From Burkholderia savannae (GTDB taxonomy: Bacteria; Pseudomonadota; Gammaproteobacteria; Burkholderiales; Burkholderiaceae): a stretch of DNA of 64,000 nucleotides. The position numbers and the translations under genes were made by a program. The stretch covers positions 2,108,001 through 2,172,000 of the forward strand of contig NZ_CP013418.1 of NCBI RefSeq assembly GCF_001524445.2. The letters are read 5' to 3'. This document shows positions 1-7,039 of this stretch, piece by piece. The notes beneath the pieces were generated by a model. It made no database searches, was not told the DNA's origin, and worked only from the letters and a program-made list of their open reading frames with translations. The stretch's first letter is position 1; every line of letters begins with the position of its first letter.

Positions 1-276
1 TACGGTCTTCAGCTTCGACAGCAGCGTCGAAGCGTCGACGAGCGTCTCGTTCCAGAAGACATCGCCGTCGCGATTGACCGCGATCTCGACGCTCTTCGGC
101 GTGGTCTGCAGCGGCTGGATCGTTTCCTTCGGCAGTTGCAGCTGAATCGTGTGCGTGACGACCGGAATCGTGATCAGGAAGATGATCAGCAGCACCAGCA
201 TCACGTCGACGAGCGGCGTCGTGTTGATGTTGGAGATCACCTCGTCGTTATCGTCCTGCCCGACGCTCATGCCCAT
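1..276 (-). CDS. exbD: ExbD biopolymer transport protein (3' part cut off by the window edge)
   Basis: The visible 92 codons begin MGMSVGQDDNDEVISNINTT and continue through a single hydrophobic segment (VDVMLVLLIIFLITIPVV, about residues 23-40). The segment holds the membrane Asp (PLVDVML) that is typical of ExbD/TolR and carries the proton path. A periplasmic part with QLQLPKE follows. ExbD works with ExbB in the inner membrane to drive TonB. The gene lies 13 bp downstream of exbB on the same strand, in the usual exbB-exbD order. A second in-frame ATG is two codons downstream, so the start could be 270. The C-terminal half lies outside the window. Confidence 0.93.
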   Translation of the reverse strand, partial: MGMSVGQDDNDEVISNINTTPLVDVMLVLLIIFLITIPVVTHTIQLQLPKETIQPLQTTPKSVEIAVNRDGDVFWNETLVDASTLLSKLKTV

Positions 277-289
277 GGCGCACCCCGCT

Positions 290-1186
290 TCAGCGAACGA
301 GCGACGCGGCCTGCACGTTCGCTCGCGAGGCCCGCTTTCCGCCCGCGAGCAGCACCGTGTGCAGTTGCGCGCCGAAGTTGCGCACGCGCTCCATCACCGA
401 TTTGTTGCGACGCACGAGGAAGTTGTAGCCGAGCACCGCCGGCACCGCGACAGCGAGGCCGATCGCGGTCATGATCAGCGCCTCGCCCACCGGCCCCGCG
501 ACCTTGTCGATCGACGCCTGGCCCGCGATGCCGATTGCCGTCAGCGCGTGATAGATGCCCCACACGGTGCCGAACAGGCCGACGAACGGCGCCGTCGAGC
601 CGACCGTGCCGAGGAACGCGAGCCCGTCCTGCAGGCGGTTCGACACGTTGGTGATCGCCCGCTCGACCGACACGTCGATCCACGTATTGCGATCCACCGC
701 TTCGAGCAGCGCTTCGTCGTGATGCTCGCCCGCCTCGATCGCCGTTTCGGCGATGAAGCGGAACGGCGACGCTTCGTCGAGCCGCTTCGCGCCTTCGGCA
801 AGCGACGGCGCGCTCCACAGCTGCTCGTCGGCGACCTTCGCGCGGCGGTTCGCGCGCAGCTGATCGAGGAACTTGGTGATCATGATGTACCAGCTGCCCA
901 TCGACATCACGACGAGCAACAGCAGCACGAAGCGAGCGACGAAATCGCCGTTCTTCCACAACGCGCCGAGGCCGTACGGATTCTCGACAGCTTCGGTCGC
1001 CGCGGGCGCGGGCGGCGGCGCGGGTTCTGCCGCCGTGTTCGCCGTCTGAGGTGCCGTGGCCGCGGACACCGCGACCGCCGCGTCGCTCGCCTGCGCAAAG
1101 GCCTGCTGCGGCGCGACAAGCGCGTCAACCGCAGCGACGGAGATCAACATGCTTGCCGCCAGAGCGGCCAGTGAACGCTTGGTCAT
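290..1186 (-). CDS. exbB: ExbB proton-channel subunit of the TonB energising complex
   Basis: This 298-residue protein belongs to the MotA/TolQ/ExbB family. It starts with a cleavable-looking signal (MTKRSLAALAASMLISVA..., probable cleavage after AFA or AQA near residue 35). An Ala/Pro-rich stretch, a first membrane helix (FVARFVLLLLVVMSMGSWY) and the family core with two further helices (GTVGSTAPFVGLFGTVWGIY and ALIMTAIGLAVAVPAVL) follow. These pump protons with ExbD and pass the energy to TonB. An upstream in-frame TTG at 1198 exists. I chose the ATG at 1186 because GGAG lies six bases before it. The gene sits between tonB and exbD on one strand, so the three are probably one operon. Confidence 0.93.
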   Translation of the reverse strand: MTKRSLAALAASMLISVAAVDALVAPQQAFAQASDAAVAVSAATAPQTANTAAEPAPPPAPAATEAVENPYGLGALWKNGDFVARFVLLLLVVMSMGSWYIMITKFLDQLRANRRAKVADEQLWSAPSLAEGAKRLDEASPFRFIAETAIEAGEHHDEALLEAVDRNTWIDVSVERAITNVSNRLQDGLAFLGTVGSTAPFVGLFGTVWGIYHALTAIGIAGQASIDKVAGPVGEALIMTAIGLAVAVPAVLGYNFLVRRNKSVMERVRNFGAQLHTVLLAGGKRASRANVQAASLVR

Positions 1187-1258
1187 ACCCCACTCCAAAT
1201 TTTTCGTTGAACTGATTAACCGGGTTCGCTCCCGATCCTGTCCGGCCCGCGTACGGGC

Positions 1259-1957
1259 TCAGTTCAGGTTGAACGAGAACGGAACCTGCACGCGCACCGA
1301 CTGCCCTTGCGCTACGCACTTGAACTGCTTGACCGCATTGAACGCCGCACGATCGAGCACCGGATCGGCCGATTGCGCGACGCGCTCGCTCGTGATGCGC
1401 CCTTCCGCATCGACGACGAATTCGATCGTCACGTCGCCCGTGATGTTGTTCTCCTGGGCTTCCTTCGGATACTGCATCGATGCGCGGATCTGGTCGGAAT
1501 TCGGACACACGACGCCCACTTCATGGCTGACCGCCTTCGCCGGCGCGGGCGCGGCGGCCACCGGCGCCTGCACGGCGGGCGCGGATTGCACGGGCGCAGC
1601 TTGGTGCGTGATCGTCGGCTGGGTCGGCGCCTGCACCGGCACTTCCGGCGGCGGCACGAACGGAGGCGGCGGCGGCGCGAACTTCGGCGGCGGGAGCTTG
1701 ACCGTCGGCATCGGCGGCGGGGGCGGCGGCTTCACCGGTTCGATGATGCGCGTCTCGATCGGATGCTGGATGACTTGCACGACCTTCGTCGCGAGGCCGT
1801 TGAGGAGCGCATAAACCAGCACGATGTGCAGCGCGAGCACGATCGCGAGGCCGCCGAAGCGCCGAGCCGGGTTCTGCTGCCTTTTGCCGAATTCGCGCGG
1901 ACGACCGAGCCGAGCGAGTCCGTCGTTTGAAACAGCCAAGCCTTCGTCGACTTTCAT
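1259..1957 (-). CDS. tonB: TonB energy transducer
   Basis: The 232-residue protein has the TonB plan. A cytoplasmic N-terminus is followed by one membrane helix with the conserved His (FGGLAIVLALHIVLVYALL). A long proline-rich periplasmic spacer follows (runs such as KPPPPPPMPTVKLPPPKF). The C-terminal TonB domain includes YPKEAQENNITGDVTIEF and ends near VPFSFNLN. It couples the ExbBD proton motor to outer-membrane receptors for iron chelates and similar cargo. It is the first gene of tonB-exbB-exbD, with a 72 bp gap to exbB. A TTG at 1975 would add six residues; the ATG at 1957 with the purine-rich GGGGGTGAAAG upstream is preferred. Iron (Fur) control is expected from the family, but I could not find a convincing Fur box. 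Confidence 0.93.
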   Translation of the reverse strand: MKVDEGLAVSNDGLARLGRPREFGKRQQNPARRFGGLAIVLALHIVLVYALLNGLATKVVQVIQHPIETRIIEPVKPPPPPPMPTVKLPPPKFAPPPPPFVPPPEVPVQAPTQPTITHQAAPVQSAPAVQAPVAAAPAPAKAVSHEVGVVCPNSDQIRASMQYPKEAQENNITGDVTIEFVVDAEGRITSERVAQSADPVLDRAAFNAVKQFKCVAQGQSVRVQVPFSFNLN

Positions 1958-3154
1958 ACCCACTTTCACCCCCAAAGCACGATTCGTCCAGCCGTCCAGC
2001 TGCGACGCGATGCGCTGGACTCTTCATTCGCCATCGGCCCGCAAGCTTTCAATTTGTTTTGGAATCCAAATTATTAGCCGCGGTGTACGATGCGAATTCA
2101 ATCGATACGACGCTATTGATTTATTCCCCGCGGCCGGTTCGCCGGTTTTGATGTTGCAGCAACGCTTTTCAGACAGGTATTCGTCAGGTTGAGGCCCGCA
2201 CCCCATTTCTCAGACGAAACGCCGGTTCTTCATTCACTTTCTTCGATCAGCCTGTATGTAGCGCGTGTCTTGGGAGCAGAAGATAGCAAGGAAAAAATTT
2301 TGCCGTCAAACTTTATTTGATGTGCCCACACAAAATTTGGAGCAATTATTCGAAAAACGATTTAGTAAGGAATTTGAATTGAAATTGTCGATAAAGTAAT
2401 TGATTTGTATGGGTTGGCAATTCGATTATCTTCTAAGCCGCGTAATTCTCTTATTTGGTGCGCTGCAATTTCAAGTCTTCTTTTACGGCGCATCCTCGTA
2501 TCTCAAAAATACCCTCCTTCGACCGCATCTCTTCAGGCGCATTCCCCCCCATCTCATTACTTCGCATTTCTAATCAATATGCCGAGAAACGAAACCGCGA
2601 GAGCCCGCATCGCCCTTCCGGGCAGCCGTCGCGCACATGGCGGCGAGCGCTCGAATCGGGATGCCGGCGGCATCGCATGACGCTCGGCGCGACTTGTCGA
2701 TTCGCATACGAAGCAGGTGGTTGCAGCCTGACCGGCATGGCATGAGCGTCGCGGCTTCGATCGCCGCGCCGCCGTCGTGCCGATCGACTCGCGCTTGAGA
2801 CGCCGGAAGGCCCCCTCTTCGCACGCGCTTGTCGCCACGCGAGCGATACACGCAAAACGACGCGGGTGAACGCCGCCCGTTTCCGACCGCTTCTTCGAGC
2901 ATCCGCCGCGCGCATACCGCGCGCCGTCAAGTCGAGGCCGCGAATCTTCCGCTAGAATGCGCTCGGCGGAACGATCGGCGCCGAACGACAACCACAAGCC
3001 GCTCGCCGACATGTGCCAATCCCGGCGATGGAACCCAGATGAGACTCGCGCGCGACATCATTGAAGGCGGCGCGCCGCCGACCAGACAGACAATCGACGG
3101 CGCGCCCCCGCGCGCGGTCCGCCGCGCGTGCGCGGCGCGCGCCCCCACGGCCGG
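1958..3154. other. 1.2 kb intergenic region with an AT-rich stretch
   Basis: I see no supportable gene here. Roughly 2040-2600 is much richer in A and T than the rest of the window, with runs such as aaaaaatttt. It lies upstream of the tonB operon and of the kinase gene, which are transcribed away from each other. It probably holds both promoters. The remainder (2600-3150) is GC-rich and open in several frames without recognisable protein sequence. Confidence 0.5.
2058..2070. promoter_or_regulatory. Short inverted repeat upstream of tonB, possible operator
   Basis: TTTGGA-A-TCCAAA is a perfect 6 bp inverted repeat around one base, 101 bp before the tonB start, at the edge of the AT-rich tract. 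It does not fit the Fur consensus. The placement fits a repressor or activator site, but chance is a real alternative. Confidence 0.25.
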
Positions 3155-4567
3155 ATGCCCATTGCGATGAGGCTGAAGTTCAAGATCTTCCTGCTCGCGA
3201 TCGTGCCCTTCCTCGTGACGATCGCGGCGATCGGCCTGGGCGTGCGCCAGCAAGCAACCTTGCTCGCGCGCACGCAGCACGCGACGATCGAGGCCGCGTA
3301 CCTGTCGAGCAAGGAAATCGAGCTCAAGCACTACGTCGATCTCGCGACGAGCGCCGTCGCGCCGCTGTACGAGGCAGGCCGCGACAACGCGCGCGACGAC
3401 GCGATGCTCCGCCAGCAAGCGCTCGCGATGCTGCAAAAGATGGAATTCGGCCCCGACGGCTACTTCTTCGTCTACGATCTGCACGGCAATTCGCTGATGC
3501 ATCCGCGCGAGCCCGAACGGGTCGGTCACAATTTCTGGTCGCTGCGCGACCCGCGGGGCTCGCTCGCGATTCAACAGCTGATTGCGGCCGCGTCGCGCGG
3601 CGGCGGCTACGTGCGCTACGTGTGGCAGCGCCCGTCGACAGGCAAGCTCGCGCCGAAGCTCGGCTACGTCGTTTCGCTGCCGCGCTGGGGCTGGATGGTC
3701 GGCACCGGCATCTATCTGGACGACGTCGACACCGCGCTCGCGCGGATCGACGCGCGCGCATCGGCGAACATCGAGCGCACGATGACGTGGTTGAGCGCGA
3801 TCGCGCTCGCGGGCGCCGCGGTCATCGCGCTGTGCGCGCTCGTGCTGAACGTGAGCGAGTCGCGCAGCGCGGACGCGAAGCTCAAGCGCCTCGCGCAGCA
3901 AGTCGTCGAATCACAGGAACAGGAGCGCGCGCGCCTTGCGCGCGAGCTGCACGACGGCATCAGCCAGATGATGGTGTCGGCGAAGCTGATGTTCGAATCG
4001 GCGCTCGAACGCTTCGCGCGCCTGCCGACGCGCGAGACCGCCGCGGAAGCCGCGCTGTCGAAAGGCATCGCGCGGCTCGGCGACACGCTGCGCGAAGTGC
4101 GCCGCATCTCGCACGCGCTGCGCCCCACGATGCTCGACGACCTCGGCCTCGCAGCCGCGCTCGACCAGTTGGTGCGCGAACTCGGCGTGGAGACGGGCGT
4201 CGAGCTCGGCTTCACGCGGGTCGAGCACGGCGGCGCGCCGTCGTTGCCGGCACCCGTGAAAACCGCGCTCTTTCGCATCGCGCAGGAGGCGCTGACCAAC
4301 ATCCTGCGCCATGCGCATGCAACGCGCGCGGCCGTTACGCTCGAGCTGTCGTCGCGCGAAGCCGCGCTGACGATCGCCGACAACGGCCGCGGCTTCGACG
4401 CCGAACGCGCGCAGGCGGACGCGCGCGGCGGCGTCGGCCTGCGCAACATGCGCGAGCGGCTCGACGCGCTCGGCGGCGCGCTCGCGATCAGCTCGCAGGT
4501 CGGACACACGGTCGTCGCCGCGCGCGTGCCGCTGTCCGGCGCCGACTCAACAGGAACCACGCGATGA
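3155..4567 (+). CDS. Cache-domain membrane sensor histidine kinase (NarL/DegS type)
   Basis: The 470-residue protein has a first membrane helix at about residues 10-32. An sCache_2-like periplasmic sensor follows, with the family stretch FGPDGYFFVYDLHGNSLMHP and ending GWGWMVGTGIYLDD-like. A second helix lies near 213-235. The cytoplasmic part has a HisKA_3 dimerisation domain (ARELHDGISQ, phospho-acceptor His266) and an HATPase_c domain (AQEALTNILRHA as N box, IADNGRGFD, GGVGLRNMRERL). It should phosphorylate the regulator encoded next, whose ATG overlaps its stop. Cache domains of this class usually sense small carboxylates; the ligand here is unknown. Another possible start is the ATG at 3167. 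No strong ribosome site marks either. Confidence 0.9.
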   Translation: MPIAMRLKFKIFLLAIVPFLVTIAAIGLGVRQQATLLARTQHATIEAAYLSSKEIELKHYVDLATSAVAPLYEAGRDNARDDAMLRQQALAMLQKMEFGPDGYFFVYDLHGNSLMHPREPERVGHNFWSLRDPRGSLAIQQLIAAASRGGGYVRYVWQRPSTGKLAPKLGYVVSLPRWGWMVGTGIYLDDVDTALARIDARASANIERTMTWLSAIALAGAAVIALCALVLNVSESRSADAKLKRLAQQVVESQEQERARLARELHDGISQMMVSAKLMFESALERFARLPTRETAAEAALSKGIARLGDTLREVRRISHALRPTMLDDLGLAAALDQLVRELGVETGVELGFTRVEHGGAPSLPAPVKTALFRIAQEALTNILRHAHATRAAVTLELSSREAALTIADNGRGFDAERAQADARGGVGLRNMRERLDALGGALAISSQVGHTVVAARVPLSGADSTGTTR

Positions 4568-5211
4568 CGACTTCCTCCTCGACGACGCGCCCCGCGCGCC
4601 TCCTGCTCGTCGACGACCATCCGCTCGTGCGCGACGGCCTCAAGATGCGCCTCGAAGCGGCGCCCGGCCTCGCCGTCGTCGGCGAAGCGGGCAACGCGGA
4701 CGAAGCGCTCGCGCTCGCCGAATCGCTCGAGCCCGATCTTGCGCTGATGGACATCGGCATGCAGGGCATGAACGGAATCGCGCTCGCGGGCGTCTTTCAC
4801 GAGCGCTTCCCTGCGATTCGCGTGCTGATGCTGTCGATGCACGACAACGTCGAATACGTGACGCAGGCGGTGCGCGCGGGCGCGAGCGGCTATCTGCTGA
4901 AGGATTCGCCCGCGACCGAGATCGTGCGCGCGATCGGTGCGGTGCTCGCCGGTCAGACGTTCTTCAGCGAGGGCATCGCCGCACGGATGATTCACGCGAG
5001 CGCGGAAGCGTCGCCGCTCGACCGGCTCACGCCGCGCGAACGCGACATCCTCGATGCGCTCGCGCACGGGTTGTCGAGCAAGCAGATCGCGCAGCGCAAC
5101 GGCCTGTCGGTGCGCACGGTCGAAACGCATCGGCTGAATCTGAAACGCAAGCTCGATATCGAAGGCCAGGCGGAGCTGATCAAGTTCGCGGTCGAGCATC
5201 GCAGGCGCTAG
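4564..5211 (+). CDS. LuxR/NarL-family response regulator
   Basis: This 215-residue protein has a receiver domain (LLLVDDHPLVRDGL, phospho-acceptor Asp63 in LALMDIGMQG, Lys in YLLKDSPA). A C-terminal LuxR helix-turn-helix follows (LTPRERDILDALAHGLSSKQ, then SVRTVETHRLNLKRKL). It should bind DNA once phosphorylated by the kinase at 3155-4567. The two genes share the four bases ATGA, so translation is probably coupled. The target genes are not evident from the sequence. Confidence 0.93.
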   Translation: MTTSSSTTRPARLLLVDDHPLVRDGLKMRLEAAPGLAVVGEAGNADEALALAESLEPDLALMDIGMQGMNGIALAGVFHERFPAIRVLMLSMHDNVEYVTQAVRAGASGYLLKDSPATEIVRAIGAVLAGQTFFSEGIAARMIHASAEASPLDRLTPRERDILDALAHGLSSKQIAQRNGLSVRTVETHRLNLKRKLDIEGQAELIKFAVEHRRR

Positions 5212-5303
5212 GCGAACGCGCGACACAAGCATCAGCGGCGAGCGCACGCCACGCGCAGCGCGCAGCGCGCTCGACACACCCCGCATCTTCATCGCGCGAC
5301 ATG

Positions 5304-5324
5304 AAAAAGGGCGCCGAAGCGCCC
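5304..5324 (-). terminator. Rho-independent terminator downstream of the mlaC-like gene
   Basis: Read on the minus strand, a GGGCGC arm, a TTCG tetraloop and a GCGCCC arm are followed by five T residues. It lies 45 bp after the stop of the mlaC-like gene. On the plus strand it also follows the response regulator gene, but without a T run in that direction. Confidence 0.8.
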
Positions 5325-5369
5325 ATTTGCATGACGAATGACGAATGCCGAACGAATCGGCCGGCGCGC

Positions 5370-5966
5370 TCAGTTCGCGCGCGCGTTGTGCTTCGTCAGG
5401 AATGCGATCAGACCGTCGATGCCGCCCTGCGCGAGCTGCGCCTTGAACTGGCCCTGGTAGACCTGGATCAGCCACGCGCCCGACATGTCGATGTCGTAGA
5501 TCTTCCAGTCGTTGCCGATCTTGCCGAGCCGGTAGCCGACCGACTGGCTGTCGCCCGGCGTCGTCACCGTCGAGCGCACCAGCGCGTCGGCGCCGCCCGC
5601 GCCCGCCGCCTTGAAACTGAACTTCGCGTCCTGGCTGCCGAGCTGCGCGAGCGATGCCGCGTACGTGCGCGTCATCAGAATCCGGAATTGCTTGTACAGC
5701 TCCTCTTGTTGCTGCGGGCTCGCCTGCTTCCACGCATCGCCCACCGCGATGCGCGTCGTGCGCTCGAAGTTCGTCGCGGGCAGAAAGCGCGCTTCGACGA
5801 TCTGCGTGATCTTCGCCATGTCGCCGCCGCGCGCGGCGGGGTCCGCCTTCATCGCGCCGACGGTGCCCTCCACGGCGTTCCTGACCACCTCGACGGGCGC
5901 GGTTTGAGCGATTGCCGAAACGGACACGACGGCCGCGGCCACAAAAGCAAACAGATGACGTTTCAT
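5370..5966 (-). CDS. MlaC/Ttg2D-family periplasmic phospholipid-binding protein
   Basis: The 198-residue protein starts MKRHLFAFVAAAVVSVSAIA, a clear signal peptide with cleavage before QTAP. The rest is an MlaC (Tol_Tol_Ttg2) domain, with the family features FLPATNFERTTRIAVGDAWK, QQEELYKQFRILMTRTYA and the C-terminal WKIYDIDMSGAWLIQVYQGQF. Such proteins carry phospholipids, or hopanoids when named HpnM, across the periplasm between MlaA-type and MlaFEDB-type partners. It stands alone here; the other mla genes are absent apart from an mlaA homologue at 33898-34881. Being the hopanoid-linked HpnM variant is an alternative I cannot settle. The start at 5966 was chosen because the signal peptide begins there. 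Confidence 0.88.
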   Translation of the reverse strand: MKRHLFAFVAAAVVSVSAIAQTAPVEVVRNAVEGTVGAMKADPAARGGDMAKITQIVEARFLPATNFERTTRIAVGDAWKQASPQQQEELYKQFRILMTRTYAASLAQLGSQDAKFSFKAAGAGGADALVRSTVTTPGDSQSVGYRLGKIGNDWKIYDIDMSGAWLIQVYQGQFKAQLAQGGIDGLIAFLTKHNARAN

Positions 5967-6265
5967 GCGTGTAGCGTGTATCGAACTAGGAAGAGAACAA
6001 GCCGGACGCGACACGGCGCCGGCGCAGACAGGACAGTATACCGAGCTTGGCGCGCTCGCGCGGCGCCGTGACGGTCTGTTACCGAATAGACGAAATATTT
6101 ACGACGCGGCCGGCGAAGCGGTGCGCCTCTCCGTCGCCGCCACGCATGGACACGCATGCGCGACCGATCGACGCGCGCCACCGCGGATCGCCCGCGAAGC
6201 GGGCTCGCCTCGCCGTCGCCGGCCGGGCTTGCGTTCGCCCGCCGCCAGACGACGACGCGCGGAGC

Positions 6266-7006
6266 TCACGCGTCGAGGCAGCATGAAAGGCTCATCTCGA
6301 AATAACGGAAGCTGCGCTCGATGCCGGCCGAGACGTCGCGCACCTGCTCGGTGCTCGGCGATTGGCCGAGGATCGTCGCGACGATGTCGAGCGCCTCCCA
6401 CGGATGCTTGTCGTCATAGCTCGAATGCAGCTTCAGCCAGCGCATCGCACGGCCGCGCACATGCTCGGGAAAACCCATTTCATAGACGTCCGAACGGCAC
6501 AGGTCCGCGCTCCATTCGCCCGTCACGCCTTCGATCGCGTAGTTGGTCGCCGCGATGCTCGCCGCGAGCGAATCCGCGCTGCTGCTCTTCCAGCACCAGT
6601 GGCTGAGCGCGAGCGCGGCGGGCGGGCTGTCGCCGTCGATCAGCTGCCGGCGCGGCAAGCCGCTCGCCTCCGCCCAGTTGACCCAGTGCTCGACGTGGTT
6701 CAGCTCGACGCGAATGTTGCGAATCAGATAGCGGCGCGCCTTCTCGTCGCCGGACGAACTCGTGCCGTTCGCCTTCAGCAGGTTCATCGACATGTACTTC
6801 GGAAACTGCTCGACGACGGGCCAGCCGTTCACGAAGAACGCGGCGAGCTGCCGCGGCGCGAGGCGGCCGTCGCGCATCAGCGAGAAAACCTCGTGGAAGC
6901 GCACGCGGTCGCGCGCCGCCCGCACCGTGCCGACCACGTCCTGTAGCCAGTGTGGATAGCTCCCGATATCCATCAAGTCGCCTTCGCGTTCAAAAGGGAT
7001 ATGCAA
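6266..7006 (-). CDS. TenA/PqqC-like protein with heme-oxygenase-type fold, possible di-iron oxidase
   Basis: About 246 residues resembling the TenA/THI-4/PqqC superfamily of all-helical enzymes. Visible motifs are RVELNHVEHW (about residue 100), YAIEGVTGEWS (about 158) and HSSYDDKHPWEA (about 196). The spacing H-x3-D-x2-H in the last matches the metal-ligand pattern of CADD/UndA-type heme-oxygenase-like di-iron oxidases, so a metal-dependent oxidase is more likely than thiaminase. The substrate is unknown. It lies 33 bp after the GGDEF-EAL gene on the same strand and is probably co-transcribed. I place the start at a TTG (7006) because AAGGAG sits six bases before it. The first ATG, at 6973, has only a weak site. 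Confidence 0.75.
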   Translation of the reverse strand: MHIPFEREGDLMDIGSYPHWLQDVVGTVRAARDRVRFHEVFSLMRDGRLAPRQLAAFFVNGWPVVEQFPKYMSMNLLKANGTSSSGDEKARRYLIRNIRVELNHVEHWVNWAEASGLPRRQLIDGDSPPAALALSHWCWKSSSADSLAASIAATNYAIEGVTGEWSADLCRSDVYEMGFPEHVRGRAMRWLKLHSSYDDKHPWEALDIVATILGQSPSTEQVRDVSAGIERSFRYFEMSLSCCLDA

Positions 7007-7012
7007 TTTCCT

Positions 7013-7018
7013 CTCCTT
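7013..7018 (-). promoter_or_regulatory. Strong ribosome-binding site supporting a TTG start
   Basis: AAGGAG on the minus strand, six bases before TTG at 7006. The next ATG is 11 codons further in and has no comparable site. Confidence 0.55.
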
Positions 7019-7039
7019 AGATAAAGTCACCCAACCACG

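Noticed and set aside
2405..2680. Short frames in the AT-rich gap before the kinase gene
   Set aside because: No ribosome site, no conserved pattern and odd composition; they look like chance frames.
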